26,785 nucleotides of DNA from an uncultured Bulleidia sp. (GCA_934754415.1 CAKVIS010000026.1:1-26785), one strand, 5' to 3'; positions 8,289-15,673 are shown, numbered from the stretch's first letter. Numbers and translations are program-made. Notes: generated from the sequence alone by a model not told the origin.

Positions 8289-9380
8289 CTAAAATTCTAA
8301 TTTCTTGAATTGTTCCCAAGGAAGATTACTCTTTCCAAAGTGACCGTAGTTGACTGTTTCCTTGTAGATAGGACGACGCAGATCTAATTCTTTAATGATA
8401 TTAGATACGGAGAAGTCAAAATTCTTATTAATAATCTCCAGTAACTGTTCGTCAGTGTAAGTGGATGTGCCAAATGTGTCAATAGTTACAGATAAAGGTT
8501 TTGGTTCTCCAATAGCATAAGATAATTCCAGCTGACATTTGTGAGCCAGCCCGTTAGCAACAATATTACGACACACATAACGTGCATAGTATGCAGCGGA
8601 ACGGTCAACTTTAGTTGGATCCTTGGAAGAGAAACATCCTCCGCCGATTGGAGCATATCCCCCATAAGTATCTACAACAATTTTTCTTCCCGTTGTACCG
8701 GAGTCACCCCAGCTGCCACCTAAGATAAAGGAGCCGGAAGGGTTGATGAGATATTTTGTGTTTTCATCGATATATTTTGCATCCACAACAGGATCAATGA
8801 CTTTTTCTTTGATAAGTGCATGTAATTCTTCCTGTGTAATATCCTTTGTATGCTGTGTGGAGACTACAATTGTATCTACTCTTGTCAGCTTACCATCATC
8901 ATACTCTACAGTTACCTGTGTTTTTCCATCAGGCATTAATCTGCTGTCCTGACGACGCACTTTTTCAAGCTGTGCAGCTAATTTATGTGCACAATCAATG
9001 GCAAAAGGCATGTAGTCTGCTGTTTCATCATCAGCGTAGCCAAACATGATTCCCTGGTCTCCTGCAGAAATTTCATCATGAGCTACGGCATCATTGATTT
9101 CAGCAGACTGTTTGTTGACCTTTGTCATTACATGGTAATCTTCGGTATACCCGATGGATCTGATGGCGTTTAAAGCAATGCTTTCATAATCCAGATCAGC
9201 CTTTGTGTTAGCTTCACCATATACCAGAATAAGATCATCTTTGATAGTAGCTTCTACAGCCATGTGAGAATAAGGATCCTGACGTAATGCTTCGTCAAGG
9301 ATGGAGTCTGCAATGAAGTCGCAGACTTTGTCCGGATGTCCGCTTGTGACGGATTCGGAAGTAAAAAATCTTTTTGTCAT
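8289..9380 (-). CDS. metK: S-adenosylmethionine synthetase
   Basis: MetK makes S-adenosylmethionine from methionine and ATP in the cytosol. Motifs: FTSESVTSGHPDKVCD at residues 6-21, the core GDQGIMFGYA (about 107), GDSGTTGRKIVVDTYGGYAPIGGG (about 227), and KDPTKVDRSAAYYARYVCRN. At 363 residues it is 20-30 shorter than the common form of about 385-395. The canonical GGGAFSGKDP loop reads GGGCFSSKDP, and the preceding His is Ile. Catalytic lysines and aspartates appear intact, so it is expected to be active but divergent. The start has a GAAAGGG ribosome site. A structured leader of about 150 bases resembling a SAM-I riboswitch precedes it, and it ends at its own terminator. Confidence 0.96.
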   Translation of the reverse strand: MTKRFFTSESVTSGHPDKVCDFIADSILDEALRQDPYSHMAVEATIKDDLILVYGEANTKADLDYESIALNAIRSIGYTEDYHVMTKVNKQSAEINDAVAHDEISAGDQGIMFGYADDETADYMPFAIDCAHKLAAQLEKVRRQDSRLMPDGKTQVTVEYDDGKLTRVDTIVVSTQHTKDITQEELHALIKEKVIDPVVDAKYIDENTKYLINPSGSFILGGSWGDSGTTGRKIVVDTYGGYAPIGGGCFSSKDPTKVDRSAAYYARYVCRNIVANGLAHKCQLELSYAIGEPKPLSVTIDTFGTSTYTDEQLLEIINKNFDFSVSNIIKELDLRRPIYKETVNYGHFGKSNLPWEQFKKLEF

Positions 9381-9418
9381 TATATATACCCTTTCTTTCT
9401 GTCTTTTTTTGAGGCTTT

Positions 9419-9444
9419 AAGAAAGAGATACATTACTCTTTCTT
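9419..9444 (-). promoter_or_regulatory. Expression-platform hairpin of the metK leader
   Basis: A perfect 9-bp stem AAGAAAGAG/CTCTTTCTT with loop TAATGTAT follows the aptamer and shares three bases with its closing P1 helix. No proper U-run follows. The pyrimidine arm could also pair with the AAGAAAG next to the metK ribosome site, so control of translation is more likely than termination. Confidence 0.5.
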
Positions 9445-9528
9445 TATCGATGTCAGCTGTACCACCTTGCATACATGCAGGTTGGTATGAGTTCACAGAG
9501 CTGACTCTCTCACTCATTCTTGATAAAA
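9442..9528 (-). promoter_or_regulatory. Compact SAM-I-clan riboswitch candidate upstream of metK
   Basis: Read on the minus strand, a closing helix TTTTATC/GATAAAG (9522-9528 with 9442-9448) encloses two arms. P2 is ATGAG/CTCAT topped by AGAG/CTCT with a kink-turn-like internal loop (GTGAA). P3 is ACCTGCA/TGCA-A-GGT with a TGTA loop. AUCAAGA after P1 strand one, and the CAACC and GGTGG elements, match the SAM-I core. The P2 tip GTCAGCT (9499-9505) is exactly complementary to AGCTGAC (9452-9458) after P3, as in the SAM-I pseudoknot. There is no P4. The placement before metK fits SAM feedback. Confidence 0.7.
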
Positions 9529-9538
9529 GACATGTGTG

Positions 9539-9566
9539 AGTATAGCATATCCATTATTCTCGTCAA
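9539..9566 (-). promoter_or_regulatory. metK promoter
   Basis: On the minus strand, -35 TTGACG and -10 TATACT are separated by 16 bases. The predicted start site just upstream of the riboswitch supports a leader of about 150 bases. Confidence 0.75.
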
Positions 9567-9577
9567 CATAAACCTAT

Positions 9578-9595
9578 ACACAATCGTGATTGTGT
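9578..9595. repeat. 18-bp perfect palindrome between divergent metK and transporter genes
   Basis: Arms ACACAATC and GATTGTGT surround a GT centre. It lies 11 bases upstream of the metK -35 box and about 45 bases before the transporter's candidate -10, so it may be an operator for one or both. No known regulator motif is recognised. Confidence 0.5.
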
Positions 9596-9638
9596 CAAAA
9601 GGAATTTATTAAGAAAAATATAAAAAGAGGGTATATCA

Positions 9639-9647
9639 TGTTAAAAT
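9639..9647 (+). promoter_or_regulatory. Candidate extended -10 promoter of the AI-2E family gene
   Basis: TGTTAAAAT forms an extended -10 (TG-n-TAAAAT). No convincing -35 is seen. The start site would be near 9654, leaving a leader of about 15 bases with GAAAGG. Confidence 0.4.
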
Positions 9648-9669
9648 CTTTCTGTGAAAGGTAGTGTGT

Positions 9670-10815
9670 ATGATTTGGAAAAAGTTAGATCCTGAAATAC
9701 GAAAACAGGTGACCATATTTACAATATCCGGCATCTGTATTGTTCTGTTTTATCTGATATGTAATAACCTGAGAAGTGTGGGTGTTGCTCTGGAAGGTAT
9801 ATTCAAAGCAATGACACCATTTTTGCTGGGAATTCTGTTTGCATTGATATTAGTTCCTTTCAGAAGAATTGTTGAATACAAATGGCTTGCAAATACTAAA
9901 TTTTCTGCAAAAACTCAAAGAAGAATTTCTGTTGCGGCTTCCATGCTGTTTATGCTGGCAGTCATCTTCTCATTCTTTGCTATTTTGATTCCACAGCTTG
10001 TGGACAGTATATCGTCCTTTGCAAAGAATCTGGATGTCTATATGGATTCTGCAAGTCGTCTGATTGAAAATATCGGCAGTGATAAAGAAGTAGCAGATGT
10101 GCTGAATGACGGACTGAATTCTGTATATAAAATCGTTTCCGGCTGGCTAGTGGGAAATAAGGGCGGTATTGCCATAGTTGTTTCCTATTCTGTCAGTTTT
10201 GTTAAGAATGTTATTAATTTCTTTATTGGCATTATTGTCACCATGTATCTTCTTCTGCAGGAAGAAACATTCAAACTGCAGATGAAAAAAATACTGTATG
10301 CGGTATTTAATGAGAAAGCTGCGGATTCCTGCATTATGGTCTGCCGGCTGACAGCGGATATGTTTAATAAATTCATCTTTGGTAAAGCACTGGACTCTCT
10401 TCTAATAGGAATTATCTGTTATTTTGTCTGTGCTTTCTTAAAGATGCCATATTCTCCTCTGATTGGATTTGTAGTCGGTATTACCAACATGATTCCGATT
10501 TTTGGACCATTTATCGGCGCAGTTCCATGTTTGATTATCCTGGTTCTTATTGAACCAATCAAATCCTTTGAATTCTTGATTTTTATCTTTATTCTCCAGC
10601 AGATTGATGGTAATCTTATCGGTCCGTATATTCTGGGGGATTCTATGGGATTACCGACATTATGGGTGATGTTTGCTATCATTGCAGGTGGTTCCTTATT
10701 TGGCATTGTGGGAATGTTTTTGGGAGTACCGGTATTCTCTGTTGTGTATACTCTCACTGCCAAACTGATAAATTCTGTTCTTGCACAGAAAAACATACAT
10801 ATAGAAGAAAAGTAG
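9670..10815 (+). CDS. AI-2E family transporter (PerM/YtvI/TqsA type)
   Basis: A 381-residue polytopic inner-membrane protein of the AI-2E transporter family, whose members export small molecules, autoinducer-2 or ions. Roughly eight membrane segments can be seen: two in the first 75 residues, one near residues 95-115, one near 175-200, and a cluster from about 235 to the end. Family hallmarks are GITNMIPIFGPFIGAVP (about 277) and GDSMGLPTLWVMFAIIAGGSLFGIVGMFLGVPV (about 325). The ATG at 9670 is eight bases after GAAAGG; an in-frame GTG six bases earlier is too close to that site. It is divergent from metK and ends at a bidirectional terminator. The actual substrate is unknown, and the family name should not be read as proof of AI-2 transport. 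Confidence 0.88.
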   Translation: MIWKKLDPEIRKQVTIFTISGICIVLFYLICNNLRSVGVALEGIFKAMTPFLLGILFALILVPFRRIVEYKWLANTKFSAKTQRRISVAASMLFMLAVIFSFFAILIPQLVDSISSFAKNLDVYMDSASRLIENIGSDKEVADVLNDGLNSVYKIVSGWLVGNKGGIAIVVSYSVSFVKNVINFFIGIIVTMYLLLQEETFKLQMKKILYAVFNEKAADSCIMVCRLTADMFNKFIFGKALDSLLIGIICYFVCAFLKMPYSPLIGFVVGITNMIPIFGPFIGAVPCLIILVLIEPIKSFEFLIFIFILQQIDGNLIGPYILGDSMGLPTLWVMFAIIAGGSLFGIVGMFLGVPVFSVVYTLTAKLINSVLAQKNIHIEEK

Positions 10816-10829
10816 AAAGTTATGTTAAA

Positions 10830-10877
10830 AGAGCTCTTACAGCTGGATTCCGGCTATAAGAGCTCTGTTTTTGTTTT
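10830..10877. terminator. Bidirectional terminator between the transporter and PPK2 genes
   Basis: A perfect 10-bp outer stem AGAGCTCTTA/TAAGAGCTCT has a further AGC/GCT pairing inside. On the plus strand it is followed by GTTTTTGTTTT. On the minus strand it is followed by TTTTAAC, so it can serve both converging genes. Confidence 0.85.
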
Positions 10878-11742
10878 ATTTCTGCAGTTCTTTTTCAAGT
10901 TGTTCCTTTAAAGATTGAAACTGCTGTCTTCTTTCTTCACTGACAACAGGATATTCGGGATTCATTTCTTTTAAAGTTTTCAGAATGATTTCGGATACTA
11001 CATAACGCATATACCATTTGTGATCTGCAGGAACCACATACCATGGACAATGTGAGGTGGCAGTGGCATTGACAGCATCTTCAAAAGCATTCTGATATTT
11101 ATCCCAATAGGTTCTTTCTTCAACATCAGAAGAAGAAAACTTCCAGTTTTTTTCTGGCTCTTCAATACGAGATAAAAATCGTTTTGCCTGTTCTTCTTTA
11201 GAAACATTCAGGAAAATTTTGATGATACGTACATTATTCTGATACAGGTATTCTTCAAAGTTGCGGATATCTGTATATCTTCTATTAATCACCTTATCAG
11301 TATCAATACGATCAGCATGAGCCTGTGCCGTATATAATTCTTTCACTTTACCAATCAGTACATCTTCATAATGGGAACGGTTGAATATGGCAATTTCACC
11401 TTTTGCAGGCACCTTTTGCACAACTCTCCATAAAAAATCATGTGCCAGCTCTGTGGAAGAAGGCGATTTAAAAGCTGCTTCATAAACTCCATGAGGTGAC
11501 AGGCATTGTAAGACATGGGTGATAGTTCCGTCTTTACCTGCGGCGTCCATGGCCTGAAAAACTATAATCAGTCCTTCTTTTTTTTCGGCATATAGCTTTT
11601 GTTGTAATTCATCCAGTTCCTGTTCGTTTTCCTGCATTCTCTTCTCTGCAATTTCACGATTATTACATAGAGATGTTTCATCAGTTTTTACTTTTTTGAT
11701 GTTGAATGTTCTGGATCCGTCATATGTATATTCTGATTTCAT
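10876..11742 (-). CDS. ppk2: Polyphosphate kinase 2 family protein
   Basis: PPK2 enzymes transfer phosphate between polyphosphate and nucleotides, usually regenerating ADP/ATP or GTP; they have a P-loop kinase fold in the cytosol. Walker A is FQAMDAAGKDGT (about residue 62). Walker B and lid region are IAIFNRSHYEDVL (about 120). The KIFLNVSKEEQAKRFLSRIEEPEKNWKFSSSDVEER block (about 175-210) and SHCPWYVVPADHKWYMRYVVSEII (about 230) are all family-typical. The start at 11742 is preferred over one 54 bases upstream because GTGAGG precedes it and the longer form would run into the glnN terminator. It is 288 residues, the usual size. Whether it prefers AMP or ADP as acceptor cannot be decided by eye. 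Confidence 0.93.
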   Translation of the reverse strand: MKSEYTYDGSRTFNIKKVKTDETSLCNNREIAEKRMQENEQELDELQQKLYAEKKEGLIIVFQAMDAAGKDGTITHVLQCLSPHGVYEAAFKSPSSTELAHDFLWRVVQKVPAKGEIAIFNRSHYEDVLIGKVKELYTAQAHADRIDTDKVINRRYTDIRNFEEYLYQNNVRIIKIFLNVSKEEQAKRFLSRIEEPEKNWKFSSSDVEERTYWDKYQNAFEDAVNATATSHCPWYVVPADHKWYMRYVVSEIILKTLKEMNPEYPVVSEERRQQFQSLKEQLEKELQK

Positions 11743-11773
11743 ATCGCATACCTCACTTTTTGTAATCATAGCA

Positions 11774-11805
11774 CAAAAAAGAAGTACTGTATGCATACAG
11801 TACTT
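11774..11805 (-). terminator. glnN terminator
   Basis: A 24-base perfect palindrome (11782-11805; arms AAGTACTGTA, loop TGCA) is followed on the minus strand by CTTTTTT. It is 26 bases after the glnN stop and separates glnN from ppk2. Confidence 0.9.
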
Positions 11806-11831
11806 CCGAAAGAGAAGGAGTTTTAAGTGTT

Positions 11832-13937
11832 TCAGATATTGAACAACATGTCTTCGTATAAAGGCAGTTTGTAATATCTAGGAGAAGAAATCTTCTCATA
11901 TGTGTCAATGGAAGTTCTTAACTTTCTCATCAGAGGTGCCAGTTCATAATACATTGCATATCCCTTGTCATAGTCATGTTTGATAGTTTCAATTTCTTCA
12001 AACTTGGCTTCCAGTTCCTTCAGACCATCATAGGTTGCGTCAATCAGATCACCGATTGTCTTCAGACGAGTCTTAAAGTATTTTGGGCTTGCATCACCAC
12101 ATGCTGTGGTTGCTTCACCATAAGCTTTCAGCTCTTCCATCATTGCTGGAAGAATATCTTTACGTGTCATCTCCATGAGTGTACGGACTTCAATACTTTC
12201 AATCTGTGTGTATTGTTCTTCCATGATAGCCAGGTTAGCTTTGATTTCTGTTTCGTTAAAGACATCCAGAGAAGTGAATAGATTGACAACTTTCGGATCT
12301 TTTAATGCCTGCGTAGCTTCAATGAAACTGTTGACGGAAGGCAGACCTCTTCTTGCAGCTTCTTTCTTCCATTCGTCAGAATATCCATCACCTGAGAATA
12401 AGACTTTCTTATGCTCATGAATAATATCTCTGCAGATGGAAAGTGCTTTTTCACGAATATCCTGAAGATATTTAATGCCTTCAAGCTGCTCTGCGATTTC
12501 ATTCAGAGATTCAGCGATAATACTGTTCAGTACAATGTTTGGTAAGGAAGCAGACATGCTTGAACCAAGCATTCTGAATTCAAATTTATTGCCGGTGAAA
12601 GCAACAGGGGAAGTTCTGTTACGGTCAGTATTGTCATGAGGAACATACGCCAGACCAGCAACAGGATTGAAATCAAATTTTTCTTCTTTTTTAGAATCAA
12701 TTTTACCTTTCTGAGAAGGATGCGTCTGATATAGATTATACAGTACATCTTCAATGTAACTTCCAAGATAAATAGAGATAATAGCAGGTGGAGCTTCGTT
12801 GGCACCTAAACGGAAATCATTTCCTGCACAACTTGCAGAAAGACGAAGTAACAGAGGGTACGTATCTACCGCTTTGATAAATGCACATACAAATGTCAGG
12901 AAACGAATGTTTTCTGCAGGTTTGTCACCAGGAGAGAACAGGTTCTGCCCATTATCTGTAACGATGGAATAGTTGTTGTGTTTTCCTGAACCATTGATGC
13001 CATCAAATGGTTTTTCGTGTAATAAACATGCCAGCCCATGTTTTTCAGCTGTTTTTCTCAGAATGTCCATAGTGAGCAGGTTTTGGTCTACAGCAATATT
13101 GCATTCAGAGAATACTGGAGCAAGTTCGAACTGAGCAGGAGCTACTTCGTTATGCTCTGTTTTAGCATAAACACCGAGTTTCCAGAGCTCTTCATTGACT
13201 TCTTTCATGAATGCCTGTACTTTTTCAGGAATAGCACCAAAGTAATGATCGGATAATTCCTGTTTTTTAGGAGCAGAGATACCAAATAAGGTTCTTCCAC
13301 ATAATTTAAGATCCAGACGTTCATCAAAATACTTTTTATCAATCAGGAAATACTCCTGTTCAAGACCAACAGATGGACGACAATATTTAACTTCTTTATC
13401 TCCTAAAATATTCACAATTCTTGTGGCTGCCTCGCTGACAGCTTTTGTGGATTTTAACAAAGGCTCTTTTCTGTCTAAAGCTTCACCTGTGTAGGAAACA
13501 AATACAGTAGGGATACATAATACATGATCTCTGATAAAAGCAGGAGATGTAACATCCCAGTATGTATAGCCTCTTGCTTCAAAAGTAGCTCTTAAACCAC
13601 CACTTGGGAAGGAGGAAGCGTCAGGCTCTCCTTTGATAAGCATTTTTCCTGAGAAACGTGCAATTGGCAAGTTGTCTTTTCCAGGTTCAATAAATGCGTC
13701 ATGCTTTTCTGCAGTTCCGCCTGTCATTGGCTGGAACCAGTGCGTGAAATGTGTACAGCCTTTTTCCATTGCCCATCTTTTCATTGCATGAGCAATAGCG
13801 TCAGCGGTCTGACGGTCCAGTGTACCTTCATTGGCTACCGTCTTCTTCCACATATCATAAATAGGTTTAGGAAGACGTTCTTCCATTAATGTTTCATTGA
13901 AAACTAAAGATCCAAATTCTTCATATGGGTGTGCCAT
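11832..13937 (-). CDS. glnN: Glutamine synthetase type III
   Basis: GlnN joins ammonia and glutamate to glutamine with ATP; type III enzymes are large double-ring dodecamers. The length of 701 residues fits GSIII (about 690-730), far above the roughly 450 of GSI. Motifs: HFTHWFQPMTGGTAEKHD (about residue 68), the metal-binding GLEQEYFLID (about 213), AKTEHNEVAPAQFELAPVF (about 290), KPFDGINGSGKHNNYS (about 348), and RLGANEAPPAIISIYLG (about 417). The C-terminal helical extension of GSIII is present. The start is placed at 13937 after AAGGAGGAG; a longer frame lacks a ribosome site. It has its own promoter and terminator and is monocistronic. No GlnR-type operator was found. Confidence 0.96.
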   Translation of the reverse strand: MAHPYEEFGSLVFNETLMEERLPKPIYDMWKKTVANEGTLDRQTADAIAHAMKRWAMEKGCTHFTHWFQPMTGGTAEKHDAFIEPGKDNLPIARFSGKMLIKGEPDASSFPSGGLRATFEARGYTYWDVTSPAFIRDHVLCIPTVFVSYTGEALDRKEPLLKSTKAVSEAATRIVNILGDKEVKYCRPSVGLEQEYFLIDKKYFDERLDLKLCGRTLFGISAPKKQELSDHYFGAIPEKVQAFMKEVNEELWKLGVYAKTEHNEVAPAQFELAPVFSECNIAVDQNLLTMDILRKTAEKHGLACLLHEKPFDGINGSGKHNNYSIVTDNGQNLFSPGDKPAENIRFLTFVCAFIKAVDTYPLLLRLSASCAGNDFRLGANEAPPAIISIYLGSYIEDVLYNLYQTHPSQKGKIDSKKEEKFDFNPVAGLAYVPHDNTDRNRTSPVAFTGNKFEFRMLGSSMSASLPNIVLNSIIAESLNEIAEQLEGIKYLQDIREKALSICRDIIHEHKKVLFSGDGYSDEWKKEAARRGLPSVNSFIEATQALKDPKVVNLFTSLDVFNETEIKANLAIMEEQYTQIESIEVRTLMEMTRKDILPAMMEELKAYGEATTACGDASPKYFKTRLKTIGDLIDATYDGLKELEAKFEEIETIKHDYDKGYAMYYELAPLMRKLRTSIDTYEKISSPRYYKLPLYEDMLFNI

Positions 13938-13964
13938 AATAAACTCCTCCTTGTTTATGCAACA

Positions 13965-13993
13965 AGAATAGTCCAACTGAACTTAAATCGCAA
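13965..13993 (-). promoter_or_regulatory. glnN promoter
   Basis: Minus-strand -35 TTGCGA and -10 TATTCT are 17 bases apart, with the start site near 13958 and a leader of about 20 bases. An A-tract-rich region lies immediately upstream. Confidence 0.65.
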
Positions 13994-14106
13994 TATTTTT
14001 TTGCAAAATCCAGAAAAAAATTAAGAAAAGTTAGAAAAGATGAAAAAATCTTTCAAAAACATAAAAATAAAGTGAAAAATGCAAATAAACATCAAAAATA
14101 AAAAAA
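13994..14106. other. AT-rich intergenic tract with regularly spaced A-tracts
   Basis: This stretch between the glnN promoter and the nifU-like gene has no gene. About ten runs of 3-7 A occur, centred roughly at 14017, 14027, 14036, 14045, 14057, 14065, 14077, 14088, 14096 and 14103. They are 8-12 bases apart, the pattern expected for intrinsic DNA curvature or an UP-like element. Confidence 0.5.
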
Positions 14107-14123
14107 GAATGCATTGCATTCTT
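14100..14123 (-). terminator. Terminator of the yuiD-nifU transcript
   Basis: An 8-bp stem AAGAATGC/GCATTCTT with loop AAT, overlapping the stop codon, is followed on the minus strand by a run of T. Confidence 0.8.
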
Positions 14124-14412
14124 AGTAGAAATACTGAGGAGCCTGTGGAGCCATGACAACTTTCATGACTTCCGGCACTTCATCAACGATTAATGCCTGT
14201 ACACCTTCACTGACATCAGCACTTGCCATCATACAACCGGCACAGGCACCAATCATATCTACTGTGGCGACACCATCTTCAAAATCAATGAGAGTGACAT
14301 CTCCTCCTTCTGCCTGAAGGTAAGGACGGATCTTATCCAGTGTGTGATTGATACGATTGAGAATATCCTGTTTCTTTTCCTGTTCTTCTGGTGTTAATAC
14401 TTCTTCACTCAT
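14122..14412 (-). CDS. NifU-like C-terminal domain Fe-S scaffold protein
   Basis: A 96-residue single NifU-type (Nfu) domain, which binds a [4Fe-4S] cluster between two subunits and passes it to client proteins. The cluster-binding pair is visible as GACAGCMMA (Cys-x-x-Cys, about residues 55-63), preceded by LDKIRPYLQAEGGDVTLIDFEDGVATVDMIG. An acidic N-terminal stretch of about 16 residues precedes the domain. It lies 20 bases after the YuiD-type gene and shares its transcript; AGAAGG sits 12 bases before the ATG, which is rather far. No other Fe-S assembly gene is in the window. Confidence 0.92.
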   Translation of the reverse strand: MSEEVLTPEEQEKKQDILNRINHTLDKIRPYLQAEGGDVTLIDFEDGVATVDMIGACAGCMMASADVSEGVQALIVDEVPEVMKVVMAPQAPQYFY

Positions 14413-14432
14413 GTAAAATCTAAACCTTCTTT

Positions 14433-14888
14433 CTATATCTTAGGTAATACGCTGATACATAAGGCAACTATCATGCCTAACAGTATACCACCGGCAACTT
14501 CTATCCAATTGTGGCCCAAAACTTCTTTGATTTTTGTACTGTAGATTGGATCAATCAGAGGAATATGCATTTGTGAACGCACATCCTTGATTAATTGTTG
14601 CGTAATTTTGATGTTTTGTCCACTATAATACCTTACATTTGCAGCATCATAAATAACGATGCCGGCAAAGGTCAGGGTTACTGCAAATAATGTGCTGGAA
14701 AAACTTTCCTGAATACCTACAGATAACGCAAGTGCACTGACAGTTGCGGAATGAGAGGATGGAAAACCACCACTTGCTTTACATAATTCCCATTTCCACT
14801 CTTTATGGAAAATATAATAAAATACCGGCTTTAACAGCTGTGCCAGGATGTCCGCAATCAAAGCGGATAAAAAACAATACATTTGCAT
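14433..14888 (-). CDS. yuiD: Divergent PAP2 family membrane protein (YuiD type)
   Basis: A 151-residue integral membrane protein of the divergent PAP2/acid phosphatase family. The conserved core ASGGFPSSHSATVSALA (about residues 38-54) holds the Ser-His-Ser phosphatase-like motif. DAANVRYYSGQNI (about 86) and the LGHNWIEVAGGILLGMIVAL end (about 125-145) are also family-typical. About four membrane helices are apparent. Members may act on lipid-linked phosphates, but function is unproven. AAGAGG is eight bases before the first ATG, supporting this start over the second ATG two codons later. It is the first gene of a two-gene unit with the NifU-like gene and is divergent from the S1-domain gene. 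Confidence 0.85.
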   Translation of the reverse strand: MQMYCFLSALIADILAQLLKPVFYYIFHKEWKWELCKASGGFPSSHSATVSALALSVGIQESFSSTLFAVTLTFAGIVIYDAANVRYYSGQNIKITQQLIKDVRSQMHIPLIDPIYSTKIKEVLGHNWIEVAGGILLGMIVALCISVLPKI

Positions 14889-14904
14889 ATTTCAAACCTC
14901 TTAT

Positions 14905-14915
14905 GTAGTATACCA
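14905..14915 (-). promoter_or_regulatory. Extended -10 promoter of yuiD-nifU
   Basis: On the minus strand TGGTATACT forms an extended -10 (TG-n-TATACT). A good -35 is not evident. AAGAGG follows directly downstream. Confidence 0.5.
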
Positions 14916-14935
14916 CTACAGTCGGTAATCTAAGT

Positions 14936-14964
14936 TAAAAATACTGTAAGTTTTAGTGTATAAT
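14936..14964 (+). promoter_or_regulatory. Promoter of the S1-domain gene
   Basis: A perfect -10 TATAAT (14959-14964) lies 20 bases before the ATG, with a weak A/T-rich -35 region (TAAAA) near 14936. Confidence 0.6.
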
Positions 14965-14984
14965 AACGACCGAGAGGTTATACA

Positions 14985-15362
14985 ATGCAAACATATACTA
15001 CAGGTCAGATTGTGGAAGGAAAGGTGACCGGCATACAGCCTTACGGAGCTTTTGTGTCTTTGGACGGATACACTTCCGGTCTGATTCATATATCTGAAAT
15101 TTCTGAGGGGTACGTTAAAGATATTACTCAGTTTGTAACAGTTGGTGAGATAGTAAAAGTGAAAATTATTGACTTTGACACAAAAACCAATCAGGCAAGA
15201 TTGTCATTGAAGGCTTTACATAAAACACGTGTTCGTAACAGAAGAAGAACAACAATTATTCAGAAAGCTTCTTTACCGGAAGGAAATCCTGGCTTCAGAA
15301 CTATTCAGGAAAATATGCCCCGATGGATTGAAGAGGCAAAAAAAAATCATAACAAATCTTAA
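14985..15362 (+). CDS. S1 RNA-binding domain protein (YugI/CvfD type)
   Basis: A 125-residue protein with one N-terminal S1 OB-fold (residues about 5-75): GQIVEGKVTGIQPYGAFVSLDGYTSGLIHISEISEGYVKDI through VGEIVKVKIIDFDTKTNQARLSLKAL. A basic tail follows, with a run of arginines near residue 82 (RVRNRRRTT). This architecture fits the small Firmicute S1 proteins YugI/GSP13/CvfD, which bind ribosomal or other RNA and are linked to stress and virulence regulation. GAGAGG precedes the ATG. The gene is monocistronic, with its own promoter and a hairpin straight after the stop. A precise orthologue cannot be fixed by eye. Confidence 0.88.
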   Translation: MQTYTTGQIVEGKVTGIQPYGAFVSLDGYTSGLIHISEISEGYVKDITQFVTVGEIVKVKIIDFDTKTNQARLSLKALHKTRVRNRRRTTIIQKASLPEGNPGFRTIQENMPRWIEEAKKNHNKS

Positions 15363-15398
15363 GAAATGTATTGAAACAGCAGTACATTTCTTTCTTTT
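15361..15398 (+). terminator. Terminator of the S1-domain gene
   Basis: A perfect 10-bp stem AAGAAATGTA/TACATTTCTT with a 12-base loop is followed by TCTTTTG, so the U-run is interrupted. It overlaps the stop codon. Confidence 0.65.
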
Positions 15399-15430
15399 GT
15401 GCTAGCATTTTAACAGCAGGAGGTAGATAT

Positions 15431-15673
15431 ATGCTGTTAAGTATTATTATGTCACTGATTGTAGGTGTTGCAGCAGGATGGCTTGCAAATACAATTATGA
15501 AAAAGAATTCTGATGATATGCTAAGTAATCTTGGCATTGGTATGATTGGTGCCATCATTGGTAATATTCTTGCAGGATTGATTGGATTGGGCAGTACGAA
15601 TCTGGTTGGTTCTTTGATTCTTGCTGTGGCCGGTGCATGTATTGCTATTTATGTAAAAGATAGATTTTTCTGA
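15431..15673 (+). CDS. GlsB/YeaQ/YmgE family small membrane protein
   Basis: An 80-residue protein made almost entirely of three glycine-rich membrane helices, typical of the family once called transglycosylase-associated and now often tied to envelope stress. Helix 1 (MLLSIIMSLIVGVAAGWLANTIM) contains the family's G-x-x-A-G-W-L-A motif. Helix 2 is IGMIGAIIGNILAGLIGLG and helix 3 is LVGSLILAVAGACIAIYV. AGGAGG precedes the ATG at 15431 by seven bases; a frame starting 60 bases earlier would run through the S1 terminator and is rejected. Its neighbours do not clarify its role. Confidence 0.88.
   Translation: MLLSIIMSLIVGVAAGWLANTIMKKNSDDMLSNLGIGMIGAIIGNILAGLIGLGSTNLVGSLILAVAGACIAIYVKDRFF

Noticed and set aside
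9452..9480. AAGGTGGTAC in the metK leader looks like a T-box sequence
   Set aside because: The CCGCG continuation is missing, there is no room for stem I with a specifier, and the sequence fits better as the P3 3' strand of a SAM-I-like fold.
10419..10796. Antisense reading frame of 125 residues within the AI-2E family gene
   Set aside because: Composition mirrors the hydrophobic codons on the other strand, and there is no ribosome site or homology.
11976..12420. Plus-strand frames opposite glnN
   Set aside because: They are Phe/Cys/Ser-rich translations of the antisense strand with no ribosome sites; shadows of glnN.
15371..15430. Upstream start for the GlsB-type protein adding 20 residues
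   Set aside because: The extension lies in the terminator hairpin of the S1 gene and bypasses the perfect AGGAGG before 15431.
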